Shown piece after piece: positions 28,701 to 40,715 of a DNA stretch of 64,000 nucleotides. Source of the stretch: Promerops cafer (Eukaryota; Chordata; Aves; Passeriformes; Nectariniidae); assembly GCA_013398275.1 (NCBI GenBank), contig VZSE01005944.1, positions 310,001 to 374,000 on the forward strand, written 5' to 3'. Each line of letters begins with the position of its first letter. The first letter of the stretch is position 1. The translations under genes and the position numbers were made by a program. The notes below the pieces were generated by a model, which saw nothing but the letters and a program-made list of their open reading frames with translations, did no database searches and was not told the DNA's origin.

Positions 28701-29657
28701 ATTTGTACAACTGGTAAGTGATAAATATAATGCTTCGGAACGAAGAGATTAACCACACAGTATGCAGTGCTGAACTCCTCCATTCAGCCATTAACCACAG
28801 CAGTCCTACATTGACATCTCAGCTGTAATAACACATCCTGTCAGATCTGGACTCCTTTCTATGTATATTTTAAGTCCAAGCCTGCTTTTTTGTTTAAAGA
28901 ACTATTGCAAAACAACCCACTACTGCCTAGATGAGTCCATACAACATATATATTTTACCTCTGAAAGTGCTTTACTTGCATGGCTGATTCATCCAGAAAT
29001 TATCCCAGGATTCAAGTGCACTCCAGTCACAAAGAGAGCTGGCTAATTCCTCATAAAGTGACAGTAAATCCACTAAATAGCAGTCTCGTGCTCAGCCTTG
29101 CTGTGAAGGAGTGAATCTGTTGCTAATCCTTTTAAGACTATCCATCACACATCGACTAGTAAGGACCAGTGTCCTTACAATGAAAAATGTTGTAATCTGC
29201 AAAGTATTAGCTGCTTTATTTCTGATAATAATAGCTGCTTTCATACATGGCACACAAAATAGACCTTATCTAAGTTTTTAAACCATTTAGAGTTTTCTTT
29301 TAAGTACAGAAGTTAACACATACTCTAGAGTCCTTTTTTCTGGTAGTAAAAGCATTTTCAATTTAATTTCCTTAACTGATGAACTGTGTCAGAAAGAGCT
29401 ATTTAGGACACACGCTTTACATTACGACCTTAATTTGGTTGTGTTCCTCCTGGGGACTATTGAACTGACACTACTTCAAAGATGCTGCAACAACAGCAGC
29501 AGCATCTTTTACCTGCAGCCATATGTCTTCAGCAATCCACCCATAATAACCCCTGGGAACAGGGAAAACCCTTTCATTCCTAGGGAGAGATACCTTATGT
29601 GTAAAATCACCACGAGAAGTGGGCTGGGCTCTAGTGGGGCTGCCAGGTGTCACATAC
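22721..29657. other. non-coding stretch
   Basis: Nothing I can call as a gene. The region contains a T15 run at 24456-24470 followed by AATTTTAATTTTT, and octamers in reverse orientation (ATTTGCAT) at 26973-26980 and 27765-27772. A segment at 28321-28456 lies between a strong acceptor (TTTTTCTCCCCAG) and a good donor (AAG/GTAAGC) on the plus strand, but all three frames contain stops, so it could only be a non-coding exon. Confidence 0.55.
24456..24483. repeat. T-run low-complexity tract
   Basis: Fifteen T followed by AATTTTAATTTTT. It might be a decayed oligo-A tail on the minus strand, but no retroposon body is recognisable next to it. Confidence 0.75.
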
Positions 29658-29776
29658 CTCCACCTGCCGGGCTCAGCAGCGCTGTACTGAATTCCCTGGA
29701 CAAGGGGAGCAGTGATGGCACCCAGCTTTCCGCAGGCAGGTGGCCTCCGTGTGCACCCTGCCACGCTGCCTCCAGC
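29658..29776 (-). CDS. candidate coding exon, unidentified
   Basis: This 119-base minus-strand segment is flanked by a strong acceptor (GCTGCCTCTGCCTCAG/GCTGG) and a strong donor (GTGGAG/GTATGTG). It is open in phase 0 for 39 codons and ends with two bases (AG). It is much more GC-rich than its surroundings and holds several CpGs. The predicted peptide runs from AGGSVAGCTRRPP to QYSAAEPGRW. A second strong acceptor inside it (CCCCTTGTCCAG, exon start 29695) would give a 38-base version. I recognise no protein family, and alanine/glycine/proline-rich peptides often come from GC-rich non-coding DNA. The plus strand nearby is A+C-rich, which fits minus-strand transcription. Confidence 0.22.
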
Positions 29777-31764
29777 CTGAGGCAGAGGCAGCGACCCAGG
29801 CACCTAATGAGGGGAGTTGCAGGAGTTCCAATTATCTCTGCAATCAGCTCTCTCCCAGCTCCTTTTATGGCATTCTACTGTCCAGCTGGTACCAAAAACA
29901 GAAAATGAAATGGAAATATCTGGAACACAGGATATGATGCTGCTAGTGGGAAATTACCAACTCACTGATTGGAATTTTCTATATCTCTTTAAGGGGATTA
30001 ACAGTAGTTCTACTGAAGTCTAAAAACTGACTAGACATTTGGCTCAGAAAACACATACTTCCTTGGAAAAAAATATTATTTATCACTTTCTCATCCATGT
30101 CTTTTTTTCCCATATTAGTAAGACAGGAAGGCAACATAGCTGCCTGACAATTCATTTGCTCTACTTTATTGATTTCTCATATGAAGGCATGTTCCCCAGA
30201 CAATGATGTCATTTATTTCCATAGCAACTGTGTAACATCAGAGGACTATACCTAGGCAGGTGGAGGAAAACCTTTAGGGAACAAGAATATATTAGGTCCC
30301 TGCAAATCTGCCAACATCAGAAAAGGGCTTTTAGAAGATGTCGGAAAGCTGGCTCTGAATAGCCTTATTTTAAAAGAGTGAGCAGTAACAGTAACAATTT
30401 TTATCCATTCTTCATTGGCAGTGGTCAAATCAAATTCAGATGGGCAAAGCCTACTACTCTGCTCTGTAGAGCACTTCTCTATACGAGCCACATTCAGAGA
30501 AGTGGCAGAAAGACACAGCTTCCAGCAGCCCACTCCAACCAGCATAATCCCCTTTCCTCCTGCTCAGAAAGTGTTCACCAAGTTACGAATGAACTCAGGC
30601 TGGTTACCAGCTTTTCAGAAGCAGGACTCAGTTTTCCTGATCAATACTTAAATCTCAAGTCATCCAGTGTGTGCCAGCCATTTCCATTGCTCTTTAACTT
30701 TGCAGCACAAACTTGTGTAGCAGCTGGCTCCAGCCACACAGTGGGCTCTGAAGTTTCTCATTCAGCAGATAAGATAGCACGGAAGCAGTCCAGGGACAGC
30801 ACCTTTTGATTAAATGAATCACTAATTACACTCATGACCTCTTTCAGAAAGTCCTTTTACCCAAAGTACCATCAGGGGTTCTGGTCATCAAAGCCTCCAT
30901 GGCTGAACAAAGTCCTAGACATGGTACTGGCTCCTCTTCAGCAGTCACAGGATTTGAGCCAAATCTGATCTCTTTCCTACCAAGCTGGCCCATTTCTCCC
31001 CAAAAGGCACACAGCTCACACACAGCCACAAGAAAACAACCCTGCTAGTCCCTTCGTCAGCAGCCACTGCAATTTGCTGCTGTCAAGAGGAGGCACCTGT
31101 CCCAAGGTCAGGGGGCAGAAGCGCTGGGCCCTGCCGCTCCCGCTCATGTGAGTTAGCAGCGTACAAAGGGAAGAGGGATGCAAAGGGGCTCAGAGATTAC
31201 CAGAAGGTGACAGCAGCTGCATAATGCAGAGGCTTCTCAGCAACGCTGGGCTGGGCACAGACCTGCTCCCTTCCAGTTTTCCCATAGGCAAACACAGGAC
31301 TTAGGACACTTGTACAAATGACCGGATGTGATCAACTCTTCCTACCATCAGTAAACGTCAAGAAAGCAACTCTACTTCCATCACTGTAAAATACTTCTAT
31401 GATCTATACTGATCACATATTCCAGGCTGATTTCTGCTTTGTACAGAAAAAGTGAAGCAAGATGCTTCACATGGCAAATTAAAAGTAAAAAATAATTGTT
31501 GTTATACCTTTTTTATCTGTGAAAGTCAACAGATAAACACCTGAAACAACATTCAGCTAATGAATGTCTCATACAACAAAAGCACTCCATGGTTAACAGT
31601 TGCCTATTCAGCAGGTTGCTAAATCCGTTACTGTGAACTCCTGATCCAGTTCATTTTAGCAAAGGATAAACCGAGGCTTTTGCTTTTAAAAAATTGCAAC
31701 AAGAAGCTGGTCTTCTCTTTTCCTATTAGCAAAGCAGATAAACTGAAAAGGGATGCTTTGGGTA

Positions 31765-31830
31765 AATTCAAGATTTGAATTATTCATTAGCTTGACTAAT
31801 TAATCTGCAGTTCAGTAGAGTTAATATTTT
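31765..31830. promoter_or_regulatory. homeodomain-motif-rich patch, possible enhancer
   Basis: Several TAAT-core motifs are packed together (GAATTATTCATTAGC, then GACTAATTAATC at about 31793-31805), followed by GTTAAT. An exact octamer ATGCAAAT lies 115 bases further on, at 31946-31953. Such clusters are typical of developmental enhancers, but AT-rich DNA makes TAAT cores frequent by chance. No conservation data are available here. Confidence 0.25.
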
Positions 31831-33974
31831 CTTTAAAGTAGCCTCACAACTCCAGGAGATGCAAAGCAACAAATGACAGTGCAAACAGATTTTTCTTTTT
31901 TCCTATTACCACCCCATTAGGCTGTGCATAAAGCTCTCTTTTAACATGCAAATACTTTCCCATTGAGGTAACACAGTGTGGGTTTAGATTATTGCTGCCA
32001 GTAACCATTATTTTCCATTTTTATAATCTCCATATCCTTCAGAGACTTCCCTCTGCTTTTTAATTCCACTGCCAATCCATTGTCAGTTCTCTCCTGCATC
32101 TGCAACCTGTTGTCAACCGTGATTTGATTTACTTGGTCAGTTATGCATCTTCTTGTGCCCTTTGGTCTGTGCTTACACATAAACTATATTGACAGCTACA
32201 GAGACTTGACAGACAGCTCTGTGAGTTTCCCTTTCAGAGTTTAGCCTATACATGCTGGGTATGGTCTCACGAAGGCACAGAGATGAGGGGCTGACATCAC
32301 TGAAGACACCTCAGTGGCAGGCAGCCTCCCTGAAATACCCTGCATATATTTTCCCACTCTCACAGGGAACACAAAGACAACATGAATATTATACAGCTGA
32401 TGGTCCCTGCATGGTTGCATTAGGGAACATATAAAAAAATTAAATAAACTACTAACTAGTCATACAATAAAATGCAGTTCTTCCCGCAGAATACATAATT
32501 CTCTAGATATAAACATGGATCAATTTAATGAGTTGACTGACAGTTTCCTACATTAACTCCTTTTGTATTGAATTATACCAGACATCCTACACACTGAGGT
32601 GTTTAGCCTGTGTTGTAGTGCCTTATTGCTACTCTACAGCTACAGCAAGAAGGCCGATGGGAAAATCTGCAGGGCTGCATCTCCTTCCTCCCTTTGCTGG
32701 GTACCCGCAAGAAGAAGCTGCTCATCTGGCAGCAGAGACTGAGAGAAAGAATATCAAACTAATCTGGAATCTCTTTCTCACCCTAACTGATATTGGTATG
32801 CACCACTATTACCCCCACCATATAATACCATCTGCCCAGGTGTTCCAAGGGCAATAATGAATTTTGCAGTCTGGTATTTGCTGATATGACCTAGAACAGG
32901 AAAGTGGAGCATTTGAAAAGTATCTTCAGTTCTCCATTTAAGCGTCACATGTGGAAAACTATTTTTGTTCATGCAATAAGCTACAACCCTAATGTTTTCC
33001 TACTGAATTCAGTGAGCAACAGCGAGAGCTCAGCCCAAACAGGAGCAAAAACAAAGCAAGCTGAAGCAAACCCATTTATGTCTAGTTCTGTTCCTTTGCC
33101 TTTTGTGAGCAGAAGGTCCACATATGATGGACAGCTACCAGCCTCTTGAAATCAAATCAGTTTCTTTCAAACAACATTTGTATTTTGTAAACCAATTAAA
33201 CCACATGAATAGTACAAGCATGAATAGGCTTTTGTTTTATTCAAATTAAGATATTTTGGATTTGTGAAGCTGCAAATAGATATGACAAAAAAAAGGTAAC
33301 AAGGATACAATAGAAAATTATGGAGCAGGGAGAAATTTAATTACATGCCTCTTTGATTGAAAGTTCAAGGTTCTTTTTATATTGCTTCATATTTATAAAT
33401 TCACAGATCCCGTCTCACTGTTTTCCAAATATGTTCAGGAAAATACATTGGTAGAAATTGTCCTTCCATGGCTTTTAATTTCAGTTGCATGCTGTTTAGA
33501 TCCTTTTATTTCTATAAAAATTCAAAAGCAGTTCCAAGCCATGAACTAACACGCTTCCTTTTAATGAAGGCTGGATCAAAATCTGCACTATTTAAATCTC
33601 CCATAAGGGAAAAATCCTGCAGAATTTAACAGTGCACAGTAACCCTTCTGAACAAAAAGTTTAACGAAAATCTAAGCCAGCTAGGCAGAGCTCTACATCA
33701 CTGTATTCAGCAGCTGAAAGAGCAAGGCTCTCCATCAAATAGTTTTTAAGCAGACTTTTTCATTTCCATAAGCAAAACTCTCTCACTACACTTAAAACAG
33801 AAACTCCTACTGACACAAGCAATGTGTTCTGTTTACAGCTCAGTTACAGCCTGACCCTGCAGAGCCGACCACCTTCACCCCATCACCTCCTCAGGGTGGA
33901 GTCCCAGCTTCCTTCAGCATCACACACTAACTCCCATGCATTTGAGTTTACTGGGATGTTTGGTTTTTGCTGGA

Positions 33975-34007
33975 TAAAAAAACCCCAAAAAACCAAAAAA
34001 CCCCAAC
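33975..34007. repeat. A-rich tract with regular CCCC blocks
   Basis: The order is A7-CCCC-A6-CC-A6-CCCC, with a rough 10-12 base periodicity. It is the same style of low-complexity DNA as at 7169 and 20776. Confidence 0.75.
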
Positions 34008-35829
34008 CTATACCAAGATGCCAATTTACAAAAAAAATATATGCATGATAATAGCCTTCCTCATTTCAGAGATCATATTCAGCATGACGGGAGTGGTCCA
34101 GATATCTGGAGTTCTGCTGTATGAGTCTTGAACAAGGACTTCAATCATCTGGGCCTAATCATATTCCCACGAAAATCAAGAGTTTAGTCAGTTCTACAAG
34201 GAACTATGTGATGTCCATGACACCTATGGAAAAAAAAGGACTGATCTGGGTCTTTATCAACTTGTATGAAATGCATGGGGTCACTGCTGAGCCCTGTGGG
34301 GCAAGTGAGAACAAGAATTAGGAACACGACTCCAAGGAATAACCTGGTGTCATGAAACACAGAAAACTGCCCCTTTCTTTCAGCAAAGAAAAACAAACTT
34401 CAGCCTTTGGGAGTATCTGTTTTCATTCTGCCATCCTTTTGAATGGAATCCACTGCTCTTTGTGGTCCCAGCTGTATAAACAAGCTGCCAGATGACCTAA
34501 AGGGATCTGCAGAAGTGGTAGCTCTATCCATAAAGGTAAACAGCCAAAATATACAGTTTGTCCTGTGCAAGAGGTAAAAAAATCCTGACTGTTACAGAAC
34601 ATGAGCCAAAGAAGCCAACAGTGCAAGGTGCCAAGTATCTGTAGAAAATTAACTCCCCATGTTGTCAGTCCTAAAAAAGGACACAGCAATACAGCCTGCT
34701 GCTACTGGAAGGACAGTCATATAACACAATTTTTTATCCCTCCACATGACAGAAAAAAGCTGTACAAAGAATGACTTAGAAAAAAAATTAATTACATGAG
34801 GCTGATCTGACTTAGAATTCTGCACAGGTTGCAGGTGACCTGTCTGTACAGTGTATTTGAATCCAGCTGGCAGCAAGGACACAGCCCTGGTATGCTACCA
34901 TGTCATTTGGACAGAGATATTTTCCAGAGAAAAGCTGCACTTGAAATAAACTAAACTAAAGGAAAAGCAAGAGCACTGGGAAGCTATTCCAGCCCACTGG
35001 CCTGCACAAAACAGTAGCTTTATAAGAGCTCTTGCAGGGCAATAAATGTGCTGCAATTAATACAAATAAACCCTGGAGTATAGCAAAGCACATTTGGAGT
35101 GAATTGAAGCTGGTGACACCTACAGAGAAGGAAAGATTCAAATAAGAGAAAAGATGTCATAAAAGAAGTGAGGTGAAGTTTGTGTTTTTGGAGAAACTTT
35201 TATGGATTGCAGGGTCGGGTTTGGGGGTGCTGCTGGCAGTGGTGCATTTGCTTGTGCACAGACCTTATGCTGAGTTTGAGCTGTGCACTGACCAGTGACA
35301 GCTGGGGTAAGGTTTAGGATTCGGAGAAGATTGCAGGAAGGTCATATAAATTTTGATTCATTTTCTTCTCAGTTTTCTTTTACCTATTTAATGGGAGAGC
35401 AACAGAGCCCATAATGAAGTCCCAATTTTTAAACCACACCAATCTCATTGTTCATTGCATATTATGAATGGAATTTCATCAGTTTTAGAAGAGCTAAAAA
35501 GATACAAACTCCTATGAAAGAGTAGCAAATGTAAAATATAAGCTTTACAACTGTAGATTAAAGGTCCCAGACCTATGAGGAATTAATATTAAACGTCAAC
35601 ATATTGATGCATATGTCAGTTCTGAATGGTTGCTCATACAGCCTGATATGCATGAAGTTCTATATTTCACATAAACTTTCTCTATAAATTACTTTTTCAT
35701 AAACAGTTCTCATTCCTGGCAACTAAGGATACAACAGAAGCTTTCTCATAAAAACAAAGTTATTACTTATCATACTGCTGTACTGGTTTAAAGTGATTAA
35801 AAAGTGAGTACATGACGTGATTAACTATT

Positions 35830-36180
35830 TAACTGAGTGTAAAAGAAAGCCTGAGCTTTCTAGCTCCCAGCCTCATTGCTGCTTGACCTTGTGTTTTACA
35901 AGGCTTTTTAGTTATTATTATAAAAATCAAATCACACTCTTGTTTTAGCAGCATCCATAAATTTTGCTTTTATAAAAGCTTGAAAAACACGTTGGAGCCT
36001 TAATGAATGTGTTTTAAGCGCAATACTGTGGACTGCTTTTACACTAGCATTAAATGTATTACTCATCCTGGGTTTTTTAAGCACAGTGGATTTTTTGAGC
36101 AGTATTGCACAATGACTTGTGCTCTGTTTATGTAGATATGATATTTATGTGTACACATTGTCTTATTTCCAGTAGGTACC
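35830..36180. promoter_or_regulatory. AT-rich motif-dense segment, possible conserved element
   Basis: The segment contains GTGATTAACT, TTATTATTATAAAAATC, CATAAATTTTGC and TTTTATAAAAGC (TATA-like or CDX-type cores). It also contains an inverted pair, GCAATACTG at 36020-36028 and CAGTATTGC at 36100-36108. There is no open frame of note. The texture resembles conserved non-coding elements near developmental genes, but this is a visual impression only. Confidence 0.2.
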
Positions 36181-38217
36181 ACGTGACCAAAGTCTACTTT
36201 GAAGGCCCATTCTTTTACTTCTAAGGTATTCAATATGCATTGTGTTGGAGGATTTCAGAAACAGAAAAGTTGGACCTTGCCCTAACCTTTTATGTCCTTC
36301 AGTGACAACTAGTCTCCTTTTCCAGTTTTTCTTTTTTAATTCATGCTGATTTGCTGCAAATGAATTAACCTCGAAATAATAGAAACATATAGGTTTGGCA
36401 AGTGTTTCAAAAATGTCTTACCAACCTGATGAGCTGGGAGTTACAGTCTTCTTTCCACCATTTGGGGAATTCTCTGCTTTATGGTGAACTCAGCTGCAGC
36501 ACCCACACTTCCTCAGGGTGCTCAGGAAGTTGTTCTGAAACCCACAGATGATGAGAAACCCTACTTGAGCTAAGCTGTTGTGAACCTTTTGCTGGTGCAC
36601 ATGCCTGTGTATTCTCATGCCGTTTTCTTACAGGGAGGGACAACATTTGTCTCACTTGAGGCTGCCAGAACAATAGTTTTCTTTCCCTTCTTTCCCTCAC
36701 ACAAAGTGGTTTTGTAAGATTCAAGACCATGGTCTGCTTTACAATGTAAATATGTTAAATGGCCTTTCAACATTCCAGTCTTACAGCAAGATACACAGCA
36801 CAGTGCAGAATAAGGGGGACTTTGTCTCTATAGAGCCTTTGGCACCTTTTTTATAATGTAACAAAATCTATGTGCTGAATCTGAAAACTGCTAAGAATGG
36901 TGGCAGTTTTTCCTCTGGCTCTGAGTCATGCCTTTTGGCACCTTCATTGTGAAGGGATATGCAAGTACTGGCTGAAAATGAAGAAAGATTATATCACAAC
37001 TTACCTCCACAAAATGTATGAAGCCTGAGACTTTCTGGCTGAGTCCAGCTGCAGAGTTGAAAGTTCATGTGGTCATGCAGAATGCAAATATAGTGCCAAA
37101 GGTTTATGCTCAGGCATATGGGCTCTTTTGTACCTTCACGTTGGTCTGTACAGCAACAACAGAGCAAGGAAGGTGGGTGTGTACGTGTGTTAGTACAGCA
37201 GATTGGATCGTGACTGCAGAGAGGTAAATTGGATTACTTTGCTTCTTATATGAAACAATCTATTCTATTCTCTTGCTTGCAAATCTTCTGTCACAGGATT
37301 TTGGTTGACATGCTTCAATTTTTGTCTTAGGTGAGATGAAAGAACCAAAGGAGTGCCTGCTCTTGTCACAGCCAAGGCAGAACAACATTTCTCTAACACT
37401 ATGCTGGATTTCATTTGTTGGAGAGTCTGTTGGGTAGCGTGAACTCCAGCAGGACCCTTTATACTCCTCTGCCACTGCTGAGGCACTGACAGGAAATGGA
37501 CATCTCCTGTTCATTCAGCAGCTCTTGAAGGTCAGCATGAAGTAACGGGGGAAGGGAGCTACAGGTAGGTGCTTTCTCAAAGAGGCTTCAGCTTTCTGTA
37601 GTGGAAGGTGCTAGGCATTCATCTCTGTGCACACAGTACCCAGCGCCTTTCTGCATTGCCTGCCCTTTAATTCCAGAGAAGCACTAACACATTTTTGCTC
37701 ATCATTAGTCTCCAAAACAGTAATTGGCAGTCAAAATTTTTGAAAAGGAAGCTTTGGAAGGTCCTTTTGTTCTATAAAGTATGCAACAGCATTTCTTCTC
37801 CTATTAAACCAGTCTAGGATTTGGGGCTCACGTTGACACAGCGTGCTGTGAATTGATGCTTGTTTCTCAGCTTTTCTTCGACTGTGAGTCCTCTACCACA
37901 GAGCAGCTCAGCTATTATATTCGCAAGTTTCTCTTGTAAAGCTGGGGGGAGTATGGTATCTTCCTGAAGATACTCTGCTCTCCTACTGTATGTTTTGGGT
38001 TTGTTTTTAAAGAGGGTTGAGGATTTTGAAATTTATGGTGCCTGAGTGATGTCTGCTTCTCAGAGATAAGATGAACTATTGGCGTATCTGACTGTTGCAT
38101 CTAGCTTCGTAAAAGATAAGTGTGTTGGAGGCCACAGAAAGACAGTTACATCGTTTAAAAATGGGAATGACTATAAAATGCCAGAGGTATTGGAATGACA
38201 TGTTGTGCTCAGCTTGG

Positions 38218-38400
38218 GAAGGTCTTGGTCATAATAATTAAAATTTCCAGCCTTCTGTACAAATTATAAATTTGAGCAGTCTTCTGGGGCTAGTGTAGAA
38301 GATCTGACTTTAATTGTCTGTTTGAATTAGACAACCAACAGTGATTAACATTTTCCTAATAAATTTAGGAGGCAAACTGTGAGCACATGAACCATCTGAA
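38218..38400. promoter_or_regulatory. AT-rich motif-dense segment, possible conserved element
   Basis: It includes CATAATAATTAAAATT, TTTAATTGTCTG and GAATTAGACAACC, with TTGTCT/AGACAA arms at 38314-38319 and 38329-38334, then GTGATTAACATT. Several homeodomain-like cores lie within 180 bases and there is no coding potential. Conservation cannot be judged from one sequence. Confidence 0.2.
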
Positions 38401-39150
38401 GGACTGAAATTCCCTTAGAGTGTTGCAAATACTAGGCTTGTGAGTGCTTTATCAAATTTCTTCAGTCAGTACTGACGGAAATATTTATTGTAGGTATTTC
38501 AAAATTACTGTATCTTTTTAAGATACATCAAGAGATGGCTTAAATTAGGGAAACAGCTGTGTGTGACTAGAGACTGGAAGGAAGCTGAACAATATGGAAG
38601 GTGAAAATATGTAAGTTCTGAATTCTGCTTTGGTGCAGGGAAGTCACGAAATTTCACTATTATTTCCTAGATTATAAGTGACAAAATGAAGTAGAGGAGA
38701 ATCAATATTTTGCTGACTACCCAAGTATGAGAATGTTTATTGAATGGAAGTGTGTGAAGTCACTGAGATGGAAACCATATGGAAGTGATAGGGATATTAG
38801 GGTTGTCATTATTAATAAGACTGCTGACTAGAACTGCCCTTTTTGATCAGCTGCTCCTTTATCCGAAGAGAAGCTTTTAACTGGGAAGAGTGAAGAGAAC
38901 TGGAATTTATATCCACAGAAAGCAGAATACCAACAGCCTTGGGGCTCGCAGCACTGCCTGTTGTACACACAGCCTGTTTGGGGAACATAAAACCATTAAA
39001 TTCTGCAGTTACTGCAGAGATTGTTTTGCAGAAGTAACATTCAGCTTCCACTGGGCATCGATCATGGCTAGATTTAATAGGGAAGAAAAAAACTAAAAAA
39101 GCCTTGCTGTCTCCAAGTTATTATGGAAATTAGGTAAGGGGAGGGGTTGT

Positions 39151-40589
39151 GCTGCTGACAAGAGCGCACTAGCTTTTGCTGGACTGAGTCCTGCAACATT
39201 CACTCGGGCAAAGATTCCTCCCAAAACAGGATGAAATAATGATCCCACTGGAGTCAGCAGCAGATTCCCCACTGATGTTGGTAGAAGCAAGATTTCACCC
39301 TGAGGCTACTGGAGAACTACTTGGAAATTTCTACAGGGGAATGTAGGAAGAAGAAAAGAAGGAGCAGTGCTTGCAAATAAGAAGTACAGTATGGAAGATA
39401 GTAACATCTACCTTTTGTCTGTGCAGAAAGTCTGCAGATGTAATTGAAATAGACGGTTTTTTCAAAACACTAACAATAAAACCAATATAATAAATGGACA
39501 AACCACTAATTGTGGCTGACTTCACAGCAAAGTTTAGCAAAATTCTTCTTCTCAATTCAACCTGTGTATTAAAGCTGAGAACCCCAGAATATTTAGCAAG
39601 AAAGACAAAATGTTACTCATGTGTTTTCAAAACTTGACCTTAGCAAACTTCACCTCCAGCCTTAAAGTACTCAGGTCACCAGAAGTTATGGTGAAGATAA
39701 ACTGGCACATTCACCCCCCAGCACCAGCTCTCATCCCACCTCAGTGGCCCCTTCAAGATACAGAAAGGGGCTTCTGTTCTTTTCTCACTCTTTCCTCACC
39801 ACCACTGCCTCCGTGCCCACATCTACAACAAACCTAAACATCCTCTAGTCCCTCCTGCCAAAACCAACTCTTGTGCCACACTAACTGCTCCTGGAGGAGA
39901 TTGAGCAAGAAACTGATTATTGCTTCCTCCAGGGGAGATGAGGTGGCAGCTCTGACACCAGCCCAGAAGAAAAAAGGGTCCTCACACAGACTCTGATGAA
40001 TCTGTCAGTATTTCAGACCTAAAGCAGGCAGCAGCTAAGGGATCCTGCCATGTTGACTGTTCAGAAGCTATGTCAATTCTCTGTGCATTTCCACACCCTC
40101 CCATGCCTTAGGCAGGATGATTAATAGCCCTCTCTCGAAGCTCTCTGAATGGGAAGATAACGACAGTGACAGATCGCTGTGGCTCAGACTATCCCAGCTG
40201 CCACCGGCCTCCGGAAAGTTATAAAATGCTGTGATTTCTTTTACCCGCGGGGAAGGTGTGTCAGCAAACCTGCTCTAGTTAAAACCTACAATTAGCTTCA
40301 TGCAGGTAACTCTCAGCAGAGAAAAAAGTCCTTTAACAGTCTAGCAAAGCACTGATCAGGGTGAGAGAGCTGAAAGGTCAATCATCAACTAAGTCATAAA
40401 TGTTTCATTTAAATTTGAAAAAGTTTAAATAGTTTTTTAAAAACTCATTTTTACTTTTTCCGTTTTTAACTCTCGAGCCAGGAGGACAGATCTGCCACTT
40501 CTGAAAGGACAAAGAGCCTGTCACTTTGTCCCCGGCACTTCCCTTCCTGATTCTAAAAAGCTCTGAACACTACTAAATCTAAGCTCCTA
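39151..40589. other. non-coding, with a small CpG cluster
   Basis: No gene is evident. About six CpGs lie within 40159-40254 (including GATCGC, CACCGGCC, CTCCGG and CCCGCGGGG), unusual for this window. They sit just upstream of the POU/homeodomain motif cluster. Confidence 0.5.
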
Positions 40590-40715
40590 GAAGAATCCTG
40601 ATAAACAATAAATGCAAATAATTCATGCCGTCCCCTAGAAAAATCAAGCCTGCTTTTAGATGCCTTCCCTGCTCAGAAATCGTTGCAAATTCAATTTGCA
40701 TGCTTAATTAGCACC
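40590..40715. promoter_or_regulatory. POU octamer / homeodomain motif cluster, likely enhancer-type element
   Basis: An exact octamer ATGCAAAT lies at 40612-40619, directly followed by AATTCATGC. At 40683-40701 TTGCAAAT-TCA-ATTTGCAT forms a near-palindrome of two facing octamer-like sites; the second is an exact ATTTGCAT at 40694-40701. GCTTAATTAGC, with a TAATTA homeodomain core, follows at once. POU-family factors bind ATGCAAAT and many homeodomains bind TAATTA. The dense spacing is better than background, but binding and conservation are untested. Confidence 0.4.

Larger units (their letters stand above)
29777..35150. other. non-coding stretch
   Basis: No exon I can support. Two AT-rich motif-dense patches stand out (31765-31830 and around 31946) and are listed separately. 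An A-rich tract with CCCC blocks lies at 33975-34007. Confidence 0.55.
35150..39150. other. G+T-rich block: strand composition reversed
   Basis: Most of the window has an A+C-rich plus strand; here it is G+T-rich. For example, 37141-37200 has 20 G and 9 C, whereas 21541-21600 has 9 G and 23 C. Transcribed vertebrate DNA tends to have G>C and T>A on the sense strand, so the block may reflect plus-strand transcription or a local inversion. No exon is certain inside it. A weak plus-strand candidate lies at 37154-37223, between TACAG and GAGAG/GTAAAT, open in one frame. Confidence 0.5.
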
